Source: an uncultured Bacteroides sp.
GTDB lineage: Bacteria > Bacteroidota > Bacteroidia > Bacteroidales > Bacteroidaceae
Length of the DNA: 13,573 nucleotides
Reading direction: 5' to 3'
Assembly (NCBI GenBank): GCA_900557355.1
Contig: USSR01000115.1
Location: 1 to 13,573 of the forward strand
In this document: piece by piece, positions 7,572-13,573 of the stretch
Layout: the number at the start of each line of letters is the position of its first letter
Position numbering within the stretch: position 1 is the first letter of the stretch
Program-made: the position numbers and the translations under genes
The notes under the pieces: model-generated
What the model was told of the DNA's origin: nothing
Databases searched by the model: none
What the model saw: only the letters and a program-made list of their open reading frames with translations

Positions 7572-10500
7572 TTAGAATTTTAGCTGCACTCCAATATTGA
7601 TAGTCCGTTGAAGAGGATACGCATTCCATGACAATTCCGGATCCCACTCTTTAAAAGGACTCCACACAGCCAGATTATCCCCATTGATATAAACACGGCA
7701 GTACGGAAAACTATATCCGAGTTCAAGGGTTTTAAAGCGGATAAAACGTCCGTTGTGCATCCAGTAGGTGCTGTTGACAGAGTTGTTTGCCACTTGACTG
7801 TCAGTAATACCTAATCGTGGAAATTTCGCATCCGGATTCGGATTAGCTTCGCTCCAGTAGTCGTTGGCGATAAACTGCATCACGTTTCGATCACCGGTTG
7901 AAGCATCACCGCGAAATGGCATAATGCCTGATACCATGATTGTCCGTTGGGCAGAACCATTGAAAAACATTCCGAAATCGAAAGATTTATATGTCATGTC
8001 TAGCCCAATTCCATACTGAATGCGCGGCACATTGCCATATTGCGAAATCATAACCTGATCTTTTGAATTTATTTTGCCATCACCGTTTACATCGCGATAT
8101 TTGATATCACCTGGCATTACCGTACTTCCCAATTCATCCTGCGAAGGGCTCATTTCTATATCCGCCTGGTCTTTGAATAACCCTTCGGCAATGTATCCTA
8201 TCGTGTTACTCAAGGGTTTACCAGTTTCCGACTGCCACACGTAAGGGTAATCCGGTTCATCTTTGTAGATGTATTTATTCTTATTATATGTCAAATTGAA
8301 ACGCAGGTCCATATTTAAATCATTGGTGATTTTCTTTCGCCAATTGACAGCCAGCTCGATACCTCGATTGTCTACTTTACCAATGTTACTCCATGGCACA
8401 GCATTAGCGTATCCTAATAGTCTAGGAAAAGAACCTCGTTTGAGAAGGATGCGATCTCGTTTGTCATGAAAATAGTCGAAAACAATATTGAGCTGGTTGA
8501 ATAGATTCATGTCTATACCGATATCGAACTTTTTCACTCTTTCCCAATGTGCATTTCTGACAGCATAATATGAAACGCTGGGTCCTTTGGCGACAACACT
8601 TCCATCAGGTCCGGTTCCATAACCCAAATCGTCGAGCTTTATATCATTTATATAGAGAAAGTGGGCAGCTCCCGCACTTTTTCCCGTATCATCGCTGCCT
8701 ACCAGTCCATAAGATCCCCGGAGCTTGAGGAAAGATACAATTGAACGCAGTGGAGTCCAGAAATCCTCGTTACTGATAACCCAGCCTAAAGATATGGCGG
8801 GAAATAACTCGAACCGTTCTCCTTCTACCAGACGTTCCGTTCCGTTATAACCGCAATTTATTTCGGCCAGATATTTCTGGTTGTAATCGTAGGTGATACG
8901 GGCAGATAATCCTTGGTTGCGGTTGGGTAATACGCTGGATCTGTATTCACGCATCATATACATCAACATTCCCGATACGGCATGTCGGCCGAACTGCCTG
9001 CTGTAATTGATGCGTCCGTCCATATAAAAGGTATTGTCCTGGTAGCGCTCTATATCCGACTGGGATATATATTCAGATCCCGAAGTCAGTTGCTCCAATG
9101 CATAAAGGTCGGGCGAATCGACATTCCAACTGCCATCCTGTACGCGATAGTAATAGGGGGCAAGTGATTTGGTATAAGATGAGTTTGAATAGTTTTTCCA
9201 GTTAACCAGAATAGAGGCGGAAAGTCCCTTTGTCACAAAATCAAAGTTCTGATTAATACGAACAGAGGTGTTGATGGTATTATGATTGGATCCTCTGAAA
9301 TTATTTATCATATATGCATAAGGGTTGTTATACATCGAATTTCCACTAAGCATTGCCCCTCCGAAACGTATATGCTTGTCACCTTCTTCTGCCGGAAAAG
9401 ATGCCGGAAATGCCACCGGATTGGTATTGTAGGTAAGATAGAACAGGTCGGAAGTTGAAAAAGACGGTCCTTTGGCATATCCTATCTGGTCGTTCATGCG
9501 TAGCTCGACAGTGGTTGTCGGAGTCATCTTATAGGATATGTTACTTTGGAAAATGTACTCCCATCTGTTGATGTTCGTGTCAAAAGAGTAACGCTTGGGG
9601 GAGTTGAGCATACCGCTATCATGATTTGCTTGCAAACTCATGTAATAGGTAACCTTCGAACTACCTCCCTGTACATTAATGTTTGCCCGTTGGTTCATGG
9701 TAGAATTTTTGAAAAGCAGGTCATACCAATCCACGTTCGGATAAACATACGGATTGATTCCGCTCCTTGTATATTCTATGACGTCATCCGAATATTTGGG
9801 TGTTGCGCTTGGAGTACGAGTCACCAAGGCTTCATTGTACATATTCATAAACGTAGGGCCATCGACGAACTTCAGCGTGTTTGCCGGTCTTAGAAATGAA
9901 TTTTCGAACGTGATATTTATCTGTGCCCGCGTGTTTTCCATACCGTCTTTCGTTTTGATAAGCAGCACTCCATTAGCACCGCGAGCGCCATAAATAGCAG
10001 TTGCCGATGCATCCTTCAAGATTGAAAAGCTGGCGATCGATTCGGTAGGGATATTATTAAGGTCGCCACTCGAAATTTCGATATCGTCCATCAGAATTAA
10101 AGGTGTTGCACGTCCCCCGAATGTTCCGATTCCCCTGATATAGAAATCGGATACGGAACCCGGTTCTCCACTGGTTGTCATCGATACCACACCTGCCAGC
10201 TTTCCTGTAAGATTATTGGTCAGTGAAGAACTCGGTGCACGCAATTCTACACCTTTTACAGTGGAAATAGCACCGGTTACGGATACTTTTTTCTGTGTGC
10301 CGGCTCCTACCACCACCACTTCATCCAGCACCTCGTTGTCCGATTGCATTTTCACTTTCAAAACTCCCAAATCGCCTACACTCAATACCTGCTGTTTGTA
10401 TCCGATATAAGAAAATGTTAACTCTGTATTATTTGAAACCTCTATTGAAAACTTACCATCTAAATCTGTAATTGTTCCTGTTCCCGGGGAGTTTTTTACA

Positions 10501-10961
10501 GAAATACTGACCCCCACCAAAGGATCGCTGGAAGAAGCATCCGTAACGGTTCCTACCAATTTGCGCTTTTGTTGTTTCGAATCCTGCGGACGTTGCTCTG
10601 TAGGCAACTCTTCTCTTTTCAGAGAAATCTGCCGGTCTTTAATTTCATACAGGACATCTGTATTCTTAAATAACTGATCGAGAATAACGGTTATCGGTTG
10701 GTCCTTTACAGACAAACTGACTATACGTTTCGTATCAATCGCTTTGCTATAATAGAAAAAGATAAATTCACTGTTTTTTTCTATATAATCAAGTACTTCC
10801 TTAACTGTTTTGTTCCGCATTTCAATTGTTAAGTTTTTCTGTTGAGCATACGCTCCTATGTTCGCCGCATAAGAGTGTAAAGAAAGAAAACAAACACTAA
10901 AAAGAAATAATATGCGAGCCATTCTCACCCTTGTAAGAAATGTGCTACTGGTATTTTTCAT
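7572..10961 (-). CDS. SusC/RagA-family TonB-dependent outer-membrane transporter with STN signalling domain
   Basis: This 1129-residue protein has a signal peptide (hydrophobic 15-30, cleavage near SYA-32). Residues about 43-115 are an STN (secretin/TonB short N-terminal) domain, the part that contacts anti-sigma factors in FecA-type systems. Residues about 133-207 are a carboxypeptidase-regulatory-like beta domain (KLVGTVTDASSSDPLVGVSI, then TDLDGKFSIEV and LTFSYIGYK). The TonB-box-like DEVVVVGAG is at 213-221, the plug follows with YIRGIGTFGG (274-283) and LILMDDIEI (288-296), and the SusC signature YGARGANGVLLIKTK is at 324-338. The rest is the 22-strand-type barrel ending with the outer-membrane C-terminal Phe (GVQLKF). 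The hairpin near the C-terminus (LELGYSFPYCRVYINGDNL) looks about 10 residues shorter than is usual in the family. ATG 10961 gives a long positively charged N-region; Met14 (10922) is an alternative start. Together with SusD it forms the import complex. Confidence 0.96.
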   Translation of the reverse strand: MKNTSSTFLTRVRMARILFLFSVCFLSLHSYAANIGAYAQQKNLTIEMRNKTVKEVLDYIEKNSEFIFFYYSKAIDTKRIVSLSVKDQPITVILDQLFKNTDVLYEIKDRQISLKREELPTEQRPQDSKQQKRKLVGTVTDASSSDPLVGVSISVKNSPGTGTITDLDGKFSIEVSNNTELTFSYIGYKQQVLSVGDLGVLKVKMQSDNEVLDEVVVVGAGTQKKVSVTGAISTVKGVELRAPSSSLTNNLTGKLAGVVSMTTSGEPGSVSDFYIRGIGTFGGRATPLILMDDIEISSGDLNNIPTESIASFSILKDASATAIYGARGANGVLLIKTKDGMENTRAQINITFENSFLRPANTLKFVDGPTFMNMYNEALVTRTPSATPKYSDDVIEYTRSGINPYVYPNVDWYDLLFKNSTMNQRANINVQGGSSKVTYYMSLQANHDSGMLNSPKRYSFDTNINRWEYIFQSNISYKMTPTTTVELRMNDQIGYAKGPSFSTSDLFYLTYNTNPVAFPASFPAEEGDKHIRFGGAMLSGNSMYNNPYAYMINNFRGSNHNTINTSVRINQNFDFVTKGLSASILVNWKNYSNSSYTKSLAPYYYRVQDGSWNVDSPDLYALEQLTSGSEYISQSDIERYQDNTFYMDGRINYSRQFGRHAVSGMLMYMMREYRSSVLPNRNQGLSARITYDYNQKYLAEINCGYNGTERLVEGERFELFPAISLGWVISNEDFWTPLRSIVSFLKLRGSYGLVGSDDTGKSAGAAHFLYINDIKLDDLGYGTGPDGSVVAKGPSVSYYAVRNAHWERVKKFDIGIDMNLFNQLNIVFDYFHDKRDRILLKRGSFPRLLGYANAVPWSNIGKVDNRGIELAVNWRKKITNDLNMDLRFNLTYNKNKYIYKDEPDYPYVWQSETGKPLSNTIGYIAEGLFKDQADIEMSPSQDELGSTVMPGDIKYRDVNGDGKINSKDQVMISQYGNVPRIQYGIGLDMTYKSFDFGMFFNGSAQRTIMVSGIMPFRGDASTGDRNVMQFIANDYWSEANPNPDAKFPRLGITDSQVANNSVNSTYWMHNGRFIRFKTLELGYSFPYCRVYINGDNLAVWSPFKEWDPELSWNAYPLQRTINIGVQLKF
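10930..10959 (+). promoter_or_regulatory. Tentative plus-strand promoter for the antisense RNA
   Basis: On the plus strand CTTG (10930-10933) is followed 18 nt later by TATTTTTC (10952-10959). This resembles the Bacteroides -33 TTTG and -7 TAnnTTTG elements with one mismatch in each. It lies inside the first codons of susC on the opposite strand and points towards the plus-strand terminator at 11014-11052. In such AT-rich DNA a match of this quality is weak evidence on its own. Confidence 0.25.
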
Positions 10962-10965
10962 ATAT

Positions 10966-11052
10966 TTACAACGTTTTTAAGAAATTAAACAATTAAATGT
11001 TGTTTGATTTTTCGGCTGGATGATACTGCAATTATCATTCAGCCTTCTTTTT
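10966..11052 (+). ncRNA. Candidate cis-antisense small RNA opposing the susC leader
   Basis: The anti-sigma/susC gap holds a strong plus-strand intrinsic terminator (11014-11052) although no plus-strand protein gene exists nearby. The simplest explanation is a short plus-strand RNA that starts near the susC start codon and is complementary to the susC 5' leader. The 5' end is a guess from the promoter-like sequence at 10930-10959, giving roughly 85-90 nt. Known precedent: DonS of the Bacteroides fragilis Don PUL is a cis-antisense RNA in the same anti-sigma/susC position and represses the PUL, and similar RNAs were reported near other Bacteroides PULs. Here it would block susC expression or translation when the substrate is absent. 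What is seen is the terminator and its place; transcription and function are inferred. Confidence 0.45.
11014..11052 (+). terminator. Plus-strand intrinsic terminator in the anti-sigma/susC gap
   Basis: The arms GGCTGGATGATA (11014-11025) and TATCATTCAGCC (11033-11044) enclose a 7-nt loop and are followed by TTCTTTTT (11045-11052). As plus-strand RNA all 12 positions pair, the sixth as a G-U wobble. As minus-strand RNA the same position is a C-A mismatch and what follows is GAAAAATC, not a U-tract. The structure is therefore polarised to the plus strand, opposite to every complete gene in the window. Confidence 0.75.
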
Positions 11053-11110
11053 AAGGACTTTTGTTTCTCATAATATTACGTATAAAGGTTTAACAATAAA
11101 TGATCTATAC

Positions 11111-12193
11111 TTATTTCTTCCTCACATATATTTTATCACCCACTTCTTTATATTCTATGGGTGCAGAATAAGATATAGTATGTAAGACGTCTTCAAGTTT
11201 ATCTTTTAAATCCAGCTTTCCGGAAACCTGCATTCTCTCCACCTCCGTATCCAATACGAATTCTTTGCCATAGTATAGATTTAATTTTCTAAAGACCTTA
11301 TCCAAAGAATCGTCTGTGTACATTAGGATATTCTTTATCCAACAGATATAAGGCTCAACATCTACATTTTGAGGAGTGTCCAGTTGGTCGCTATGAATGT
11401 TAACCAGCTGTCCCGGAGCGAGTTTGACCTGTTGCTGATTGTGGCTTTTTATATTCACACTTCCTTCCACCAACACCACGGAAGACGTTTTCTCCGATGA
11501 ATATGCCGATATATTGAATGAAGTACCTAATACCTGTACTTGAAAATCTTTAGTTCTTACTATGAAGGGGGCTTTTTCATTGCGGCGTACATCGAGGAAC
11601 ACTTCTCCTTCAACATAAATTTCACGCTGGTCTCTTTCAAAATGAGTTGGATAAATCACCCGTGTTCCTGAATTCACCCATAGATGAGTTCCGTCTGGTA
11701 AAGTCAATTGAGTTCTTTTCCCTTTAGGGGTTATCAGCTGGTTGAATTCGGGCTTCTTCTTTTGTGGCTGAATCTGATTGACTGTATCAGAGTTGACCAC
11801 CACTAAACCATTCTGCGAATAAATGATATTTGCATCGGTATCACTCACTTCTATATTCTTTTCTCCCGGTATCAACAATAGAATATCTTCTTGTAATGGG
11901 GCTGCCTGCATTTTCAATGCGAAATCGACTAATGCGCTGTCATCTGCATGGTAATAAGAGATGAACTGTTTACCCAGCCAAAACATACATAGCAGGATTG
12001 CGGCAACTGATGAATAAGTTGCCGCATAAAGTAATCGTTGATGCAACTTTTTCTTTTTGGTTGCATGGATTTGTTTTTCGATAAGTCTCCATGATTCATC
12101 CAGTTCGGTCGTTGAGACATTTCTCTCCTGTTTCCGAACATGTAGAATTACTTTGCGTATCACCTGATGTATATTTGCTTTCTTGCCTTCCAT
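11111..12193 (-). CDS. FecR-family anti-sigma factor (inner-membrane)
   Basis: This 360-residue protein has the layout of Bacteroidota FecR proteins. The cytoplasmic N-terminal part (1-52, with DESWRLIEKQIHATKKKK at 32-49) should bind the sigma factor. One membrane helix lies at about 54-79. The periplasmic FecR domain at about 155-250 has the family motifs TPKGKRTQLTLPDGTHLWVN (155-174), GEVFLDVRRNEKAPFIV (196-212) and VLGTSFNISAY (221-231). The C-terminal DUF4974 domain (about 289-357) shows ILMYTDDSLDKVFRKLNLYY and ends with IYVRKK. The role is to hold the adjacent ECF sigma factor inactive until the STN domain of glycan-loaded SusC signals across the periplasm. It starts 120 bp after the sigma gene and lies 149 bp before susC. 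The ATG at 12193 is the first in frame with a sensible N-terminus. The family call is secure; the partner assignment rests on gene order. Confidence 0.95.
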   Translation of the reverse strand: MEGKKANIHQVIRKVILHVRKQERNVSTTELDESWRLIEKQIHATKKKKLHQRLLYAATYSSVAAILLCMFWLGKQFISYYHADDSALVDFALKMQAAPLQEDILLLIPGEKNIEVSDTDANIIYSQNGLVVVNSDTVNQIQPQKKKPEFNQLITPKGKRTQLTLPDGTHLWVNSGTRVIYPTHFERDQREIYVEGEVFLDVRRNEKAPFIVRTKDFQVQVLGTSFNISAYSSEKTSSVVLVEGSVNIKSHNQQQVKLAPGQLVNIHSDQLDTPQNVDVEPYICWIKNILMYTDDSLDKVFRKLNLYYGKEFVLDTEVERMQVSGKLDLKDKLEDVLHTISYSAPIEYKEVGDKIYVRKK

Positions 12194-12313
12194 TTTTTGC
12201 TTTTATATTTAAAACGGGAGAAAAGAAAAAGTCTACTCACTTTTCTTTCATTATTTTGCAGAAAAAGATTTCTTCAGCAAATTGGGTGAACCGGACAAAG
12301 GAAATAGTAGCAT
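12194..12313 (-). other. Sigma/anti-sigma intergenic gap
   Basis: These 120 bases contain no gene. An imperfect AT-rich dyad (AGAAAA-AGT near 12222-12232 against ACTTTTCT near 12239-12246) could form a weak hairpin after the sigma gene, but it has no clear U-tract on the minus strand. No TAnnTTTG match is present, so the anti-sigma gene is probably co-transcribed with the sigma gene or read from a promoter I do not recognise. Confidence 0.5.
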
Positions 12314-12886
12314 TTAAGAAAGAAAAAAAGGAAGGAAAAAGAGATATTCTTTCAAGGTCATTTTAGAGCGAAGGCTCGTCAGTGTGCGGGATACTAAATT
12401 CATGGCAGATTGAGGATTAATCTCCAGGACAGCTGCAACTTCTCTATAGGATAAGCCTTTAATGTAACGAAGATAAATCGCCATCCGTTGATTCTCGGAC
12501 AGTTGTTTATAAGCCTCTTGCAGATTTTTAATCATTTGTATATCCTCATCATTATCCTTAAATAAGACTTCCAGTGAGGTGTCTTCTATCGTTAAGTCGA
12601 AGGGAAGCGCATTGATATCTTCGGTGGATTTTAAAGATGAAAGTTTATCGAATAGAAGGTTTTTCAAAGAAGTCAGCAGATAGGAACGCACATAATCGGT
12701 GGGAGACAAACGGGTGCTGCTGCAAAGTTTCACGAAAAGATCCTGAATGCAATCTTTAACAAATTCTTCATCTGAAACATATTTGAGTCCAAAATTCAAT
12801 AGAAGCTCGTAATGTCTCTTATACAATACCTCTAATGGCTTTGTGTCACCTTTCAACATGATGTTCCATAAGGTGATGTCTTTCAT
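12314..12886 (-). CDS. ECF RNA polymerase sigma factor, Bacteroidota PUL type (FecI-like)
   Basis: The ATG at 12886 gives 190 residues; the frame extends to a GTG at 12910 (198 residues), but the ATG product (MKDITLWNIMLKGD) has the usual start of this family. Region 2 is at about 15-80, with VKDCIQDLFVKL (43-54) and DYVRSYLLTSLKNLLFDKL (64-82). Region 4 is at about 118-172, with QLSENQRMAIYLRYIKGLSY (128-147) and the helix-turn-helix EVAAVLEINPQSAMNLVSR. Regions 1.1 and 3 are absent, as expected for ECF factors. It should direct RNA polymerase to the PUL promoter when freed from the adjacent FecR-like protein. The last ten residues, YLFFLPFFLS, are strongly hydrophobic. A Bacteroides-type housekeeping promoter lies just upstream. 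Confidence 0.94.
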   Translation of the reverse strand: MKDITLWNIMLKGDTKPLEVLYKRHYELLLNFGLKYVSDEEFVKDCIQDLFVKLCSSTRLSPTDYVRSYLLTSLKNLLFDKLSSLKSTEDINALPFDLTIEDTSLEVLFKDNDEDIQMIKNLQEAYKQLSENQRMAIYLRYIKGLSYREVAAVLEINPQSAMNLVSRTLTSLRSKMTLKEYLFFLPFFLS

Positions 12887-12930
12887 ATTATAATAAGATT
12901 CCCGTTGCACTGAAATATATTAGTTTGCGG

Positions 12931-12961
12931 CAAAAGTAACAAAAAAACTTCTCGAAACAAG
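12931..12961 (-). promoter_or_regulatory. Bacteroides-type promoter of the sigma factor gene
   Basis: On the minus strand TACTTTTG (plus coordinates 12931-12938) fully matches the Bacteroides -7 consensus TAnnTTTG. CTTG lies 19 nt upstream (12958-12961), one mismatch from the -33 TTTG element. Transcription would start near 12924, about 14 nt before the GTG at 12910 and about 38 nt before the ATG at 12886. The position and spacing fit a primary sigma-factor promoter for basal expression of the sigma/anti-sigma pair. Confidence 0.6.
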
Positions 12962-13246
12962 GTTTATCCGGAGATTTTCCCGTAACCTAACTCTATGATA
13001 GTAAAAGAATTGTAAAAGGCTTTTATTGCAGTATGTTTTCTTTGTTACGGTCATGTTTGTTCTGTGAAAAATGATAAAACTTAATCTTTTCTTTTTTATC
13101 CTGTCATTAAATTACTTTTATACGTTGCAGATTTATATTGTATATGAAAGATTATTTTGATATATTGTCTTGGGTGGAATATACTCTATTAATATAAATA
13201 TTTGAATGTTAGATGAATATATGTATGTTGTAAGCTATAGGATGCT

Positions 13247-13276
13247 TTTGTGTTATTCGGTTCTTCGTTAAATTTG
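13247..13276 (+). promoter_or_regulatory. Possible plus-strand Bacteroides-type promoter
   Basis: TTTG (13247-13250) and TAAATTTG (13269-13276) match both Bacteroides promoter elements exactly with an 18-nt spacer, slightly short of the usual spacing. It points away from the PUL towards the dyads and the window edge. A chance match is quite possible in DNA this AT-rich. Confidence 0.3.
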
Positions 13277-13420
13277 ATGGAAAGAGCTTTAGATCGCTGG
13301 GTAAATATATTAGTGAGAGGAATAAAACTGTAAGGAGAAGGTCTTTTTTCATTTTAGCTCTTTCAGTTTTTTCAGTTCTTCCTCTCTATTATAAAACCTC
13401 ATAGTCAGTGAATTATATTA

Positions 13421-13449
13421 GTAACTGAGGTTACTGTAACCACGGTTAC
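13421..13449. promoter_or_regulatory. Tandem GTAAC-N4-GTTAC dyads (possible operator)
   Basis: Two perfect dyads, GTAAC-TGAG-GTTAC (13421-13434) and GTAAC-CACG-GTTAC (13436-13449), stand side by side with a one-base spacer. Their 15-bp period and different inner bases suggest two protein-binding half-site pairs rather than duplication of one segment. The inner units also form a third dyad, GGTTAC-T-GTAACC. No U-tract follows, so this is not a terminator. The bound regulator is unknown; it is more likely to control a gene to the right than the PUL, whose promoter is about 470 bp away. Confidence 0.5.
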
Positions 13450-13573
13450 AAAGATGTTTATTCTGAAGGGAACAGCAAACTTTTTCTTTCTTTTTATAAA
13501 TTCTTTGCTTTTCCCAATTAAAAACTTTATGATCGTTTCTATTGATTTGTACCTGTTTTATTGTCAAACTGTC

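Larger units (their letters stand above)
12962..13573. other. Gene-poor AT-rich region upstream of the PUL
   Basis: No convincing coding region is seen on either strand; the longest ATG-initiated frames I traced are about 20 codons and look random. The stretch holds a plus-strand promoter-like match (13247-13276), tandem dyads (13421-13449) and a short AT-rich palindrome TAAAAG-G-CTTTTA (13013-13025). It may be the regulatory region of a gene beyond the right edge. Confidence 0.6.

Noticed and set aside
9546..9893. Plus-strand open frame of 115 codons inside susC
   Set aside because: Antisense shadow of the SusC barrel region with no independent support.
12222..12250. Hairpin after the sigma gene as a terminator
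   Set aside because: The dyad is imperfect, made almost only of A/T pairs, and lacks a clear U-tract, so it is not a credible terminator between sigma and anti-sigma genes.
12091..12366. Plus-strand open frame of 91 codons across the sigma/anti-sigma gap
   Set aside because: It overlaps the ends of two well-supported genes on the other strand, and its lysine-rich end is just the complement of T-rich DNA.
12887..12910. GTG start giving a 198-residue sigma factor
   Set aside because: The ATG at 12886 gives the family-typical N-terminus, and the GTG would lie only about 14 nt from the predicted transcription start.
13013..13025. Palindrome TAAAAG-G-CTTTTA
   Set aside because: A-T-rich palindromes of this length are expected by chance in this stretch and it is not placed at a gene end or promoter.
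13207..13272. Short plus-strand ATG frame of about 21 codons
   Set aside because: No upstream signal, random-looking composition, and it overlaps the promoter-like match; nothing supports translation.

Overview
The window looks like a chromosomal segment of a gut-type Bacteroidota, most likely Bacteroides or a close relative. The evidence is a SusC/SusD pair preceded by an ECF sigma factor and a FecR-type anti-sigma factor, several lipoproteins with Bacteroidota-style signal peptides, almost no Shine-Dalgarno sequences, AT-rich intergenic DNA, and a Bacteroides-type promoter (TAnnTTTG with an upstream TTG element) before the sigma gene. No tRNA, rRNA, CRISPR array or insertion sequence was seen.

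Seven complete genes lie on the minus strand and form one polysaccharide utilization locus (PUL). In transcription order (right to left) they are: ECF sigma factor (12314-12886), FecR-like anti-sigma factor (11111-12193), STN-containing SusC-like TonB-dependent transporter (7572-10961), SusD-like glycan-binding lipoprotein (5639-7546), a surface-glycan-binding-type lipoprotein with two DUF1735-like domains and a discoidin domain (4058-5620), a GH27-like (clan GH-D) glycosidase (2659-4056), a small lipoprotein that is essentially one CBM6/35-like domain (2240-2659), and an (alpha/alpha)6-barrel 'six-hairpin' glycosidase of unassigned family (187-2235); counting the sigma factor this makes eight minus-strand genes, of which seven follow it. 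From susC onward the gaps are 25, 18 and 1 nt, then a 1-nt overlap (TAATG), then 4 nt, so these six genes are probably one transcript. The sigma/anti-sigma pair and susC are separated by larger gaps of 120 and 149 bp that can hold regulatory signals.

Inferred working model: surface lipoproteins (SusD, the DUF1735/discoidin protein and the small CBM) capture a glycan; SusC imports it with TonB energy; the GH27-like and six-hairpin enzymes, which carry ordinary type I signal peptides, trim it in the periplasm. Glycan-loaded SusC signals through its N-terminal STN domain to FecR, which releases the sigma factor to raise PUL expression. The substrate cannot be read from sequence; an alpha-galactoside-type linkage is only suggested by the GH27-like enzyme.

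The most interesting non-coding signal is in the anti-sigma/susC gap. A 12-bp stem is fully paired only as plus-strand RNA (it includes a G-U wobble) and is followed by a T-rich tract, so it looks like the terminator of a small plus-strand RNA antisense to the susC leader, in the position of the DonS class of PUL-repressing RNAs. Other non-coding structures are a long inverted repeat between convergent genes at the left end (101-174) and a pair of tandem GTAAC-N4-GTTAC dyads at the right end (13421-13449). The first 94 bases hold the C-terminal end of a plus-strand reading frame; the last about 660 bases contain no convincing gene.
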